Source: Atrichornis clamosus
Taxonomy: Eukaryota > Chordata > Aves > Passeriformes > Menuridae
Reading direction: 5' to 3'
Length of the DNA: 64,000 nucleotides
NCBI GenBank assembly: GCA_013400975.1
Contig: WBMZ01011550.1
Span: 1 to 64,000, forward strand
Of the stretch, positions 12,601 through 27,600 are shown one piece after another. The position numbers and the translations under genes are program-made. The notes beneath the pieces are model-generated. The model saw nothing but the letters and a program-made list of their open reading frames with translations, had not been told where the DNA came from and ran no database searches. The stretch's first letter is position 1; each line of letters begins with the position of its first letter.

Positions 12601-15600
12601 ATATTGATTTTACTCAGTCCAGCTAGACTGGTCATAATAAACATTCCACACTGGAAAAACACCTGACAATTTTTGGCTTTATTAATGAATACTTTAAGAT
12701 TCACACATAACATTTTGTGGTTTTGGGGCCTTTAAAACTAGATTAAAACTTCAGTAAGCATCCTTAGGCAAAAGAAGGGCAAGATTAGAAGTAAATAGCT
12801 AGCTATACACAACCTGCAACACTGTCTACAAATCACTGAATGAGCAGATGAGCAATTAAGTGGTTTCATTTGTCTCTCCCAGAAACCTGGACTGCAGGTT
12901 TGAATGCTGCTCCATCCATATGGGTGCTGGGTTGGATGTTAGTGGTACAGATTTAATTCTGTGCAGTGCATCTTCACCAGCAGAACAGTAACACAGTGAC
13001 TCACACCAGTGCCAGCAATTTGCCATGAAGGAAAATTTCTCCTGAGTGAATTCTGGGCCAGACCATTCAATAATGGAACTACAGGGGAAGCTAAAATCTT
13101 CAGCTTTTCTAAAGATCTTGCAAAGGCTAATGTCACAGCCGAAAGAAGCCACACAATATTCTCTACAGTCACACTGTTTTACTCCACCAGGGCCATATGT
13201 TTTAGACATCCCATTCCCTTTGCCCAGATATTACATCATGCCAGAAAAATAATGCAGTTTGTCACTTTAAATGTTGTGACACCATCATTATCTGTGCCTG
13301 AATGACTACCAAAAAAAAAAAAGAGTAGTTTTACTGATATCCTCTTAAAGTGAGCAAAATAAATACTGTGACAGTTGGTAGTTGTGTGGGTTTTGTATGT
13401 TGAATATCTCTCTTGAAATGAAGAAAGCAAGGAATAAATAATGGATTATAATGAAGTTATAAATATCCTGCATTTTCTCCCACTGCTGCTAGCTCTTGGC
13501 TAGGATCCCAGGTCATTAGCGGATGTCTGTGATTCCATGTGAAAGTAAAGAAAAACAACATAAAATTACTATTTTTTTTTAATACAAGACAGCAGGGACA
13601 AATACCAATTCTCAGCTGTGTCTCTGAAAATAACTGCCCCTTAATTTTGTGAGAAGACAGAGGATTGTTCCTTGACTTTATTACAAGGAGGTAGAAGGAA
13701 AAAGTAGTGATCCAAATTTTTCAGTAATTCAGTGAGGCCTAACAAGTGTTTACAATACTCAGACAACAGCACCATGACACTATCAAGTTCAGATTTCTGT
13801 TTTATTCCCTTCACTGGAAATGGGTATTCTCTTTTCATGTGTCATCTAGCTCAAGTTGATGTTTTAGCTATTAGATCACCAGCTCTTAAATTTACAACAC
13901 TGAAGACAATCCTCAAGCCTATTACATACACTTTCCTAGGAATAAACTTGTTTTTTCACCTTCATACATGAGACCAAAAGAAAGCAAAAATTAAGCAAAA
14001 GAGATGACAAGACATTGAATTCTTACTTATATCAACAATTCTTTTAAAATGCCAGTAGAAATTGTATAAGGCAGATTCTCTTTGTAAAACTAATGGCAAC
14101 AACAACTGAATTTCACTGGTACTCAAAACTGAGAGGCTTCACTTCATGCTTCTAAAAGTAAATTTCCTGTATTTGATATTATTTAATCTGGGGGAACCTT
14201 GCAAGTGCTCATGGGACTCACTAGTGCTTGGTCTCAACTCAAATTTCAGTTTTTTACAGTTATGACTATGAGACTTACTGGAACCAAACTGCACCCTGAT
14301 TCTACACTACAGTATCAACATGTACTTTGTTTATAAATTGGGATATTAAACAAGGTGTAGCAGTATGTTTTGTTAATAGAGCAATTCTTGTCATCTATAA
14401 ACAACTATATGATCTCAATGCACAAGCCAGAAGCATTGCCACTTTACTGCAAAAGTTTCTTAGATAAAAGAAATTATGTCTGCATAACTGGAGAGATAAG
14501 AAGGTTTCAAGGACACTTATTAGTAATACAAAGCAGTTGCTTTTACTTCTGTGTTTCAAAGGAAGAAAAAAAAGTAGATTAATGTATTCCTCCTAGTTTC
14601 AGGTAACAAATTTAGGACTATATCTGTTTTAATCATCAGAGGGATTTTTTTTTTCAGTTGCTTGATTGCTTAAAATGAAGATATAAAAGTACATGCCTTC
14701 TGATAGGAAAGCTTGGCCAGCTTTTAGAATATTCGCAGGGCTTATTGACAAAATAATGATTGTGAAGCAGATACTCCATCAACCCTACCTGCACACATGT
14801 AGGTTTCATGCCACACTTACTAAGTACCACAAGGTACCTTCATTAAGCACAGTTCACCAGGGAGTAATCAGACATCCCTATTCTCACAGGCAAAGAGGCA
14901 CACACAGATTCACGACTGCTCATGACTTGGATGGGTGCACTGTACGTGGCGTAGAAAACTGGCTGTACGACCAGGCAGAGAGTGGTGCTGGCTGGAGTTA
15001 CATCCAGCTGGTGGCTGGTCACCAGTGGTGTTCTCCAGGGCCCAGTACTGGGGCCAGACCTGTCTAATGTCTTCAGTGACCTGGACAAGGGAATGGGGTG
15101 CACTCTCAGCTATTTCACAGATGACACTAAGTTGGGTGGGAGTGTACCTGCTGAAGTGCAGGAAGGCTCTGCAGAGGGATCTGGACAGGTTGGATGGATG
15201 GACCAAGGCCAACTGTATGAGGTTCAACAAGGCAAAGAGACGGGTCCTGCCCTTGGATCACAACAACCTCATGCAGCACTACAGGCTGGGGGGAAGAGTG
15301 GCTGGAAAACTGCAGAAGGAAGACTGCAGAAAAGAACCTGGGGGTGCTGACTGACAGCAGCTGAACATGAGCCAGCGTGTGGCCAGGAAGGCCAATGGCA
15401 TCCTGGCTTGTGTCAGGAATAGTGTGGCCAGCAGGACCAGGGCAGTGATTGCCCCCCTGTGCTCAACACTGGGGAGGCCACACCTTGAACGCTGTGTTCG
15501 GTTCTGGGCCCTTCACTACAAGACACTGAGGTGCTGGAGTGAGTCCAAGGAACGGTGAAGGGTCTGGAGTATGTGTCTTATGAGAAGTGGCTGAGGAAGC

Positions 15601-18600
15601 TGGAGTTGTTTCGCCTGGAGAAAAGGAGGCTTAGGGGAGACCTTATCACTCTCAACAATTACCTGAATAAGAGTTTTGGTGATGTGAGGCTTGCTCTCAT
15701 CTCCCAGGTAACAAGTGGCAGGATGAGAGGAAATGGCCTCAAGATGTGCCAGAGGAGGTTTGGATTGGATATTAGTAAAAGCTTCCTCACTGAAAAGGTT
15801 GCCCAGGGAAGTGGTGGAGTCACCATCCCCGGAAGCATTCAAAAAATGTGTGGGTGTGGCAACTGGGGACATGGCTTAATGATGAACAGGGTGGTGCTTC
15901 ATTAACGGTTGGACTTGATGATTCTAGGTCTTTTCCAAGTCTAATGATTCTGTAGAATAGCTTGGAATTAAAAGGATCTTTAAAGGTCACCTACTCCACC
16001 CATTCTGCAATAAGTGAGGAACAGTGATGTTTCCACTAAGTAAAGTCCTTTACAGCAATGGGACTATTTTTACACCTGTCTCTTGAAACACCTACCTGAC
16101 TGGTAGTCTGAACTAAAAGTGCAGCTGATGTCAACGAAAAGGATGTGAAGGAAAAATCTACATATTTACATGAATTCAGATATAATTTCAATGTTTATTA
16201 AGGAGATCAAGAATCAGCAGTCAAATCCCCAAAAGCAGGTTTCTTGACTGTGATTCAACTCCTCAAGAATTCTTGCAATAGTAAAATTTTATGTTTGGTT
16301 TCTTTTAGTGTGAAAAATAAAAATGTTGTCTACGGTATGCCCCATAACTTTAAAAAGAAATAAACTAAAAAACGGCTTGTACAAGATCCTCAGGAAAAAT
16401 AGTCCTTTCTAAATTTGTATGGTTTTAGCAGTTTCCAGGAGAATCTAAACAACAGGAGGTAATTTAAGGTGACTAATGAGTTCATAGAGAGAGTTCCAGA
16501 ATCTTATTCTCAACAATATATTAAGAATGAAATTTGCCAGTGCTAGCGGTTCAGTAAGTTGTTTTTTCTGCTCTTTTGCAAGGTCAGTGGGCTCTGTTCA
16601 CTTCCAACTTACAAGGACTGGGGGCTGCATATTAACAACCAAAGGTGCAGTGAACAGCCACAGCTCACCTACCTAGAAACGTTACTTTTTAAAAAGCTGC
16701 ACTGTATCAGTCTCTTCTATTTTGGCTCTCCTAGTCACAGAAATTACTTAGCCTGGACAGAACTACTGCTTTATACTGTCCTTCCCTGCTCACTTCATAA
16801 CACACCAGCCTCAAAAGTGGACAAGGCATACTATGAAGATAGTTCAGTGGCTCATACTATACTTTAACTAGACAGAAAGCAAAAAGCAAGACGGTTCACA
16901 TCACCTGTAAAATTTCTAAAAAGTATTTGCAAAATATATAAGAACTTAACCACCCCAATACTCCCATAGAGAAAAAGGTAACACCATACATTTTCAAAAA
17001 TTAAAACACGCAGATCTGCTAAACATCAGTAAAAAACTCCAGGCATCAGAACCATGGAACCTCCATGTCCCAATTAAGGTCTCATACTTCTGTGTCATTA
17101 CAAGCCCAGTAATAAACCAAATCATTGGTATTACCAAGATGTACAAAGACCCTTTGGCAAGTTGTCAAAAAGAGAAATTAGTAATATTATGGCAAGGCAT
17201 TGCCTGTGAAGAAAATACTGGAGTTTCCCTCTCAGACTTGATGTTTTCCTGGGGGGTGGCGGGGGGGAGGGGGGAATGAAAAAAAGAAAAAAAGAAAAAT
17301 CTTTTAAATATTCAGAGGAACACATTTGATTGTCTAAGAAAACCAGCATTTTTTACCCCTTGACTAATAAAATACATGAAGAGGTTGTGAGACAGGACGT
17401 AGAAATTTCATCAGCATTGAAAGCTCTTCCAAGCTGAAGATGCATTAAATTTTATTCCTTTGCAAATTAAGATTTTATGCTATGCAGCACACTAAAATGG
17501 GCGAGAAATTAGCAAGCAATGGGCAGAGAACTGGAAGTTCAGAAAACATTTTAAAAGGATTGAAATGCATGACATCAGTGCATTTGCACCAGGTTTAAGT
17601 AACTAGCCACCCTTCTACATATATCGTACCAACAAGTTGAAAAGTCATCTATAATGAGGTATAAATTTTGTCACTTATGGTTTGTAAGTTCTGGTATGGT
17701 TTGTCAGTTCTGTCCCAAAATAAGTTTATTGTATCGAGCATATGTTAAATCAATACATTTTAAATACATGTGCCTTAAGTATTTTTTAATACTAGTGTCT
17801 TATTATGATAAACTGATTAGAAAAAGACAGCTTCACACAAAACCTCAGGATGTTCTGAAATATGACAACCTAATAATCTATATTTCTACTTCCACTATTT
17901 TCTCTTTTAGGTAGAGAACAGTTACGTCATTGACTTAGCTAGAAATTCAGTTACTAGAGAAAATTGTTTCTGTTTCAAAAGAGTATCGAATATACTGACA
18001 TAATGGCGAAGTTGATGGGTGATTTTCAGACACCTGTGTTTAAGACGACCATCTATCTCCCCAGGAACTCAGCACAGATTCCTCTCTTTTCAGTGTAATG
18101 ACTTCAGAAGAAACTTTGGGAGTTTCTTACATTCAAGATCTGTATACTCTGCTCTCAAAGCAAAAAAAGGCCACAGCATTTGCAAATTCTTTAAAAATGG
18201 CTGCCTGCTTTGATCAAAGCTGCCCAAACAGGTCAAAGTACCACAGTGCACTGTACAATGTAAAGCATTTCACTTCTAATGCTTCTTTTATTAGTCCCTC
18301 AATCACTTTGAAAAAGTCAAAGCCTGACTTGAAAAGGATTTTTACAAGTATACTTTTAAAATACTATCCTATGTGTATCAATTTTTCTTCTATTTCTGTT
18401 ACCAAATAATTTCTCTCCCCAAGTCCTTTCTCTCATTTTTAGAAATTAATCTGTTAAGCAGAGTCTGGCTGCAAGAAGGGCCACAGATTCTTTCCCAACT
18501 GTATCAGCCCCAGAAGAACGTTACAAAGGACACGCTCCTAGTTATCTTGTGGACAGCATATTTAAGAAAAATACAGTTTGTAATTTCTTGATACTCGGTG

Positions 18601-21600
18601 TGAAGCACAGCTATTGAAACACAGGCACTAAACTGTATGCAGCAAACTTCTGTCCCCATAATTAACTCTCCACCCCTAACCCATCTGCTGGTATCAAACG
18701 CTTCAGCCAGCTCCCATCACCAGCAATTTAAATGTGCCCATCCCGTATGGCACAAAGCAGCCAATGTTCAGACTATCAAGTATTCCCAGCCTCCAAGGCA
18801 GCGTGGCCACATGAAAAGGAAGGTCAGGAATGCTCATGGTCCCTGCCAGTTCCTGGGCTGTGCCTACAAACCATTTTGAGAAGTACCAGCTATCCCAGGT
18901 CAAAGAGCACCAAGAACAACTCTGACAAGTTAGCACTACAGATGACCAAGCTGCAGTGCTCATGGAATACCCCCTGGCATTAAGTGGGACTTGTACAGAT
19001 ACAGCTTCAGTTTGCTATGGTGGGGGGAATCAACTCTGGGTTATTAAAATGAGGAGCAAAAGATGACCTTCTAATCAAGACGACCTTCTAATCTCTTTTG
19101 TTTCCTCTTTCAACTCAACATGCCAATGAAATTCAGTTGCAGAAAGCCACTCGCATTCATAATAAATGGAATAGAAAAAGATTACATTCCATATACTGTA
19201 ATAAGCAACAAATTTATGCAAATGACATGCAGTAGGAAGTGAGACAATAAAAGCATTGTGCTGTACCAAGCAGAGTCAAACGCACAGAAATTATGTAAAG
19301 GGGGACACAAAAAGCTGGAAGCAAGTTTCTACAGTCCTCTGAAATCTTTGTGTTTTCACAAATGTATCTTCATGTCACTGACAGTTCTTTTGAGTTTCTG
19401 CTGAATTTAAGTTAAAATTAAAAAAAGCTACCTGGGCCCAGGCTTTAAATTATCTCATTCTCCACACATAAAAATCAAAACATTTGCTAATTTTCTGAAT
19501 GTGAGTTGAAAATTCAGTTTTAATTTCTTGGTTTAGAGCTATAAGACACATTAAAAATAACAAAGGGATGTAACAGTGTTACTTGTCAAAAAAAAAAAAA
19601 AAGGAACAAGTAACAGCCTCAAATCATGGACTAGAACATTTCCCAATCATTACAGAAATGAGATAATTTTTTACTTTAAAAATGATAACTAGCTCTGCCA
19701 AACCCTTTCACTTGATTGGAATTTAAAAGTGCTGGAATATGAAAAAAACTTCACTGCTTCAATGATAAATTCCCATCAACTCTCTTTCTAGACCTATAAC
19801 ATGATTCAATCTTTTTTTCCTACTTTTTCCTACTTTTTCAAAACAACTATGAGAAATGCTTTTCCTTCTAATAAAAAACAAAAGAAAAACCACCAAAAAA
19901 CCAAAAGCAAGTAGGTTTCACATCTTGCTTAGGTAATGAAAAGGTCAATGAGTCCAGACAGTCATACATATCAAATCAGAATTGTGTTCTGTTAGGAAAC
20001 AGGCTACAACATACAGCAGTAAGAAACTCATGAGCTACTCCAGCCATTACTTTCAGTCATTAAGAACCAGGATGCAACCAAGAGCATCAAAATAAGAGGG
20101 ACCGGGCAAAAAAAGTCGCTTTAGAGCATTGTCACTTATTAAAGCAACAGGACGACTTTCATGCATGACATGCACGATGCAGGGTAACCTTAGTTACCAT
20201 CACCGAGAGCATTGCCTATGTGCACGAAGGTCCTGGAGATGGTGTGTGACAGGGAGGCAGAATTCCAAAGCCCCCGTGAGGCAAGCCCAAGCATGTGCAC
20301 CACAATGCCAGCAGCTAAAGGAGCACTTTTCTGTTCTGCAGATGGAAGTTGTAGGTGCACCTCTCCTGTCCCAAAAGGACAGGGAGACACTATGTAAGGG
20401 GTACTACAGCTTTCAGGGAGACTATGTAAGGATGCTTTTGATCATTTTTTGAAGGACTCTGGTTACATTTACTGGTCACGTGGCAAAGTGATTATTGTGG
20501 TCTTTACTGTCCTGGTCATAGACTATCCCATTCGGGCTTACTTCAAAAGACTGTGAATCATTGCTCAGAGACTTTTGACTTTTAAAATCCATCAGGAAAT
20601 CTCATTTTCCACAGTGAGGACCGCAACATGTATTACCCATGAAGCTTTCAATATTGTTATTCTAGCAAAAAAAAGTTTAATTATTCCTAAATTTATGAGC
20701 AGTTACTCAAATTCACTTTCTGCTATCATAACAAGAAACACTCAGCAAAACCTAACACAAGGTAAGAAATGTCTCCCCTTGTTCTATTCCTCTTCAAAGC
20801 AATTGGTTCTTTCACGGATGTTGCATTACTGCATTACATGTTTAAACATACCGTGAAAGACCTTTTATCAAAATCAAGATCTAGACAAAACTTGCAGAAC
20901 ACTTATGAAGTCAGAAAACTTAAGCTACCAAAACAAAAAAGCATAAAGCAGTCTTGCACTGGTAAGTGGGACTCTTCTTCTTTTCAGTCATATTCAAAAT
21001 GAAACAAAACCCTAGAGATTTAGACAGTTCTTTAAAATGACATATGAAGTACAAATATAAACTTTCCTGAAAGTATGGCTACTTTAATCTGAATAAATAA
21101 TTCCCTACCATTTTCCATCTCCATTTCACCAATGCTAACTAGAGAAGACTTTCCTTACCTTTCTCTATGAAATCATAATAAAATAAAAATCCATAAATAT
21201 TAAAAAATTAGGCCAACTTAATTAATTCTGGTCTGGATCCTCACAGTTTCTTAGATTAATTTTTCAGACCTGATGTCTTATGGGTCCATCACGTGGGATG
21301 GGATGAGGCACATGCTCTCTAGAGAGACTTGACTCTTCATATGAAAACCTGCCAACAATACTGTAAAAGCACACAGTATCAATGATACAATCCATGTACA
21401 CACTTAAGGACATACGTGTGTGCAGGAAAGAGATGGCTGAAAATTCAGAATGGAAAACACTTGTAATAACAATAGAATGGAAGCTGAGACCTGTCTTAAA
21501 ATTACTAGATGTAATTTGAAAGCAGTCAATCCTTACAGGCACACACACACACAAAAACCACCTAACAAACAAAAAAACCCCCAAGCCTCAAAAGAAACCA

Positions 21601-24600
21601 CCCAAAACCCCACCAAAACCCAACCAAACAAACAAAAAAAAGCCACCAAAAAAATGAGGAAAATAATCATTATCATTCAGCATCTCAGGAATATGACCTC
21701 TCCAGAAAGGATTGATTCAAATGGTCCACTCCAAAACTTATTAATCAACTGTTTCACATGACAGTGATGTAGTCTGGTAAAACATACTTCAAAATATATT
21801 TGCCCATCTAAAATACAGAACATCATCTCCCCTGCCTCAGATGAGAATGGCCTAACACTGAAATTATAAAGAGTGATAACTTATCCATACTGGTGTGTAC
21901 ATCTGAGTGTCAGGACCCCTAAAATAACACCCTGGATTTTACTTTTGATGTGCTGAGGCTACTTGTAAACCTTCTAGACTGAATTAATTTTATTCTCCTT
22001 CACTATGTCTTACACAATTTAGACGCACTGCCATCAGAAACTACTTTGTCAGAAAAGTCACAGCTGAATGGATATGTTAATTTTGCTTTTCAGGTCTCAA
22101 GGACAGGTTTTTTTGTTGGTTAAAAACAAAGCTGAATAGGGAGTCAACATGCAGGTGCTCAGATACAGCCAAAATGATGATTCATTCATTTTGTGTTCAA
22201 GGCCACACACACATCTCCCTGAGGCATATCATCTTAGTTAAGAGAAAAATATAAAAGTCAGTTGTTACTGAAGATAAATCAACAAAGTAAGCAGAAATTT
22301 ACAAAAAAGGGAAGGGCTGCTTTTTGCTATAAAATAAAGGAACAATTGCTGTTCATACCAAACAGTTTAATAAACAGTGAAACAGGACACAAGTATATTA
22401 TTTAGGTTTATCAGACTTTAGCTACTTATGCATGTAAGTCCAATCTCATGCCTCCAACATGTCAGAAACATGGCACATTTTCAGAGATAAACAAACTGGC
22501 TGTGTGGAACTTGATCACAGCTGTTGCAATAAACATATCTCACTATACAATGCCAGCACAATCCTGCCCAATGAAATCTTTCATAAGCAAGCTGCCTGCT
22601 AAAACAAAATAAAACCCCAAACCCAGAAAATAAAATCTCCAAACCTGGCCCAGTCTCCCACCAAAGTCTATCAACATCCTTCTGTCCAGTGATTATAGAA
22701 CTCACAGACTTACATGATCTTGGAGACTTAGCTGAAGTTCAGACTAATTTTTTCAGTAATTTTAGCTCCCTAAAGACTTGTCTAACTGAAGTTATTCACA
22801 CAGCATTGGTAAGATAGGAGAAAAACCACTCTGGGTTAAAAACTAATCTTGAATCAATTTGCAACCTTGGAAGTACCATGTATATGACCTTCCCTTCTGT
22901 GACTAGCCATGCTGTGGAAATTCTTGCAGATTTCTACAAGGGAACCCGTTTGTAAAACAGGAGGAGTATAGAACAGTCCTTAGATTTAAAAAAGGGGGGA
23001 AAATCACTATTTTATATGCATGGAGGAAAAAACCATGGTGGGATTACATAAAGGAATTTAAACTGTGAATCTCCAACTGCAAATAAGAAAGAGCAACAAA
23101 CATCCACATATACCTTTTCTGTAGAAAAGATTTTTTTCTTAAATACATCTGTATCTCACATCTTAATCACAGTTAATTTTAAAAGAAAAAAAAATCATCC
23201 CTCCAAATAAGCATATTCTGCAGGTTACTTCAGAAAGTTTGCAGACCATTGTCCAAGTTTTTGTTTTTACTTGTAAGACACACAAAACCCACAAGGTTTG
23301 TAGAAGTAACTCAGATTGAGAACGTGCAGGTTTACTGCAAATATGCACAACACCTGACAACTCAAAGAACTCGATTTTTTTTTTCTTTGAAGTTCCTGAA
23401 TGCACTTACAGATTCTTTCAATATTATTTAGTGAATTATACTGACTGCCTATTGTAAAGAAAGTGCTCTGTGTATCTAGTAAGCAATGGTCAGTGTCTGG
23501 AAGGGAAACAGAATCAGTGAGCATGAGCATTAGCAGACTGAACAATCAGAAAAAGTCTCATTTCATTGTTTGTGAAACAGTTTGCTGCTTTCCCTTAGCT
23601 TAATCCTTTCTTGTGTGCTCCTGTTCATATCTGAAATGTATCTGCATTAGATTACAGTTGTCTATGAATGTATACAACTACACAATTATATCAATTAACT
23701 CAATGCCTCAACAAATTGAAAATCAACTTGATTCTTTTTTGTCTTCCAATAAATCTTGCTTTGAAGTTTGCAATTATTCATAATAATTCCCAGAGAAGGT
23801 TTCAGCAAAGAAGTCTTGGTACAGTCAGAAGGAATGACCTTATTCGATCACAAACTGAACACAGCAGCTGTGCTGCTGGCAGAAGATATGTAACATGCAC
23901 TCATGGTGGTTTCCCTGCCTCCATCATAATCCATTATATACTGATCCAATTATGGCACAAAAAGCCTTTTTCTTATAGCACACTCTTCTTTTCACTTCTC
24001 TCTCACTCCGGATTGGAGAAAAAAAAAATCTTGTGGATGGAATGCTTACTGCTTTTCAAATATTTTGTGTGAAAATGCCATTTACACCCACAGCCATTGC
24101 TGCTTTCTCTTTCTCCCTTCTTTTACAAGACAAGGGCAGGGGGGAGGACAGAGAGAGAAAACAAACTGAAGACTTTTCCAAGACATTTAAATTTGTAGCT
24201 TCATTGTGTCATATTTTTTATAATTAGGCGCATATGCCAGATAACAGATTTTGATTTTGTCCTGATAATTTACATGACAATTAAAAACTTGAATCTCACA
24301 GGGAATGCACAGAGGCATGGAAGTGTCACAAACTCAGCTTAGAGAAGAAGGGTCTCTCAGGTAAAGTTCTTCAGAAGCATGACTATGTTTGCACTTTAAA
24401 AAAAAAAAAAAAAAAAGGAAGGAAAACAGTGACTTAGTTTGATGAAGAGTTGGAAAGTATGTTGCAATATTTTCCTTCCAAACAATACTGTTGTGCAATT
24501 TCTCTAAGCTTTTTCAGTTAACATGCAAAACAATAAACAAATCCCTTGAAAAATAAAATAAAAAACCTAGTCCCATATTGGAAACCTAGCATCTTAAAAC

Positions 24601-27600
24601 AAACATCTGTTTCTTTATTCACTTTTCAGTTTCACTCTGACAAGCAACTAAGAAAAGCCTCTCTGTTTCTTTCCCCAACTACTTTTCTTAACTGGAAATA
24701 GTATAAGACCCATTCATGCTGGGAAGCCAGACATCATGGAAAGCACTTGGGATACTTTTTAAACAAATAAGAAATGAAAAAACCTGTTTACAGGGCTCAT
24801 GTGTGTTCTCTCACATGAGCCGCCAGTAATCCCCATTTCTGCCTTCAGAGCACAGAATAATTTTCCCAATGCATGTATTTATAAACAAAGTCAGAAAAAA
24901 TTAGATAATGTGTTCGAAGAGAAAGAAACTCTTCCTAGCCACATATATGGAATTGAATGGAAGGCAAAGAGAACCTGTGTCATTTGCTATATAAAGTTTA
25001 GAAATAAACAACCTTTAATTGAACATGTTGTCTTGCTTTTGAACAATCTTGTAAAAGTCTCAGTGGTCCAAATGCACAGTGGAAGTGCACCAAAAAAAGC
25101 ATTACTCTTATTCTTTCACTTACATTAGTAAGCCAATGCTGAAAAATAGCAGGGTGTAGAGTGAGAAGGTCAAGCAAGGAGGAGCAGTTATTGATGTTTG
25201 CAACAAGATTTATTTTCATATCTTTACTGCTTTTTCACTCTAAAATCATCCTGATTTAAGATAGAAAGCCCAAGGTAAAAATTCTAAAGTCTAAATTATG
25301 ATTTCCCTTATAAACATTATCCTCTCCACTTAACTAATGCACTAAGGTACAAAAAACTAAGCTTGAGGTGTACAGAAAGCGTTTCAAGAAAACCCAGTTG
25401 GAGTTCTGGATGCCACTGAAATCAGTGCCAGTCGGGAACTTAAACACTTTTCTGGATTTCACTCTCTGTACCATTCAAAGCCTATTAGTCACGGAACCTA
25501 CTGCTCTTATCAAAAGGAGCAGATTGCTACACATCAGCTATCCGTGGCAACGCTGTGTGTAAATACCTGCTCGCACATCCTGTGGCTCAGTCTGCCCACC
25601 GTGGCTACTGTGCATGCACAATACCCGGATGGGAAGGATGGCTGCAGGAAAGCTGAGGACTGAAGCCATAGCAACCAGCTGCAATACTCAATGCTTGCGT
25701 GTGTTCCTGTATTCCTTAAGAATATTCTTGTGAAAAATACCTTTAAGATTTTGCTTAACTGTGCTTGCATTAGATCAAGCTGAAACATATTTTTTCATCA
25801 GCAGGATTTAAATATGCAGTTATGTAAGTTTTGCAGTGTTTTTAAACATTCTCCTTTGCTTGGTGGAGCTAAAGCAGACTAGAGAAAACATCCACTAAGA
25901 GCTATTTTAGGTTTTACAAAGGAAGCTCAAAAGATTGAGACACACTCTTCTATGCCAGAAAAAAATTTGAGTAAGTTTAAATTTACACTTTTGTTTCTGA
26001 GACAACTGTAAATGTCTCACAGCATCAACATATTAACTATCACATTCAACCACGAGAAAGAATCAGGAAGCCTGAGTCTGCCTGTAAGAATAAAAATTAT
26101 AACCCTAATAACATTATAGTATCATTATCACACAGCATTTTTATTGCAAAATGGAAGTATATCATGAATCTCTAGCAAAGGATAGTTCCTTCATAGTTAT
26201 ATAATGGCCAAAGAGTGACAGATTTTCAACACTGTCTTTGGAAAACAATCCTGAACTACATATAGGTTCCTGAAGACATATGTGGAGGAAGGGAGAAGGA
26301 AGGAAGAAATAATCACTTTTACACAGAATGCCCCTCTTTACTAAAGAAGGTTTTGTATCAAATCAAAATCACCTGCCAAAAAAGCCTTAGTACAAGAATA
26401 TAGGGAGACATGGTGAAACTACTTCATTGTCCACAAGTGGTAAAGCCCATGTGCGCACAATCAGCATTTTCCCTCTGTGAGGTTGAACTAGTTCTGCAGC
26501 CACCTGGGACAGGGAAAATCTACAATTTGTCTCAAAATGGCAGGAAAAGGAAATCACTTGAAGTATTACACTTTGTGGTTTGGGTTCTTTTTTTGTTTGG
26601 TTGTTTTTTTGTTGGGTTTTTTGTGTTTTCTCTTTTGAATTTGGTTTTTCCAAGGGTGGGGGGCTGTTTCCTTAAGACTATAACTGTATCTTGACTGTGA
26701 TGTTTTAGAAAACCATCCACTCTTTTACAACCATGGAAAATGCCTGTAACAAATTGCAGTTAAGATCAGAAAACCAAGCATGACCTTTTTCTCTTAAATG
26801 CCTATAATATTTTAGAACTTAGTTTTGTTTCTCATTTCATACTTTGCCCATGAAAAGTTCTGTCACTGTCCTTAATTCATATTTATTTGTTACCTGTTCT
26901 TTCTCTGGTTCCACATGACTTTGATCTTTTTTTCCTCTCTGACCTGTAACTCTGGTGCCTGGTTCATCTCTCCCTACTTAAAAGGATTTAGCAGATCTGT
27001 TTCTTTTCCCTCTTCCTTTGGTGGCCAATAGGTCCAGTTGATTTAGCCAATGACCCTTTCCTTTCAGCATTTCTTGATTTCTCTATTCTGTTTATTCATC
27101 AACAAATCCACTTAGGAAAAAAAAAGTTTTCTTTAAAAAGAGAAGGTAGAATTGCACATCTGTGAAAGCAAATGGAAACCTCAGCTCAATATCAACACCA
27201 AGTATTCAACTGCTCAGTGAGAAAACAAAAGCAACAGGCCCAAGGATGTCAAAGTGGCCACATAAAAACCACAGGTCACATTGTAAAATTCAGCTTATTT
27301 GGAAACTGAACATAACATTTGCATAGCTGATCTATTTCAAAAATCTTATATTTTGTGAAGAATTTATGCAAGCTATAAAGCAAAACTAAGAATTTAGGTC
27401 ACTAGGACTTCTAGATTAAGGTTATAAATTACTAGATGATTGTTAGAAACACTGTATAGCTTCATATTTCACCACAGTTATGAGAGAAATAAAGAAACTG
27501 GAGCTCTGGCTCATATCTAGTTCCTCAAATGTTTCAAGTATGAGAATAATCATAAATAACAGGCTATCCATGGGTACCTGAAGACATCTTCCAAAACCAA

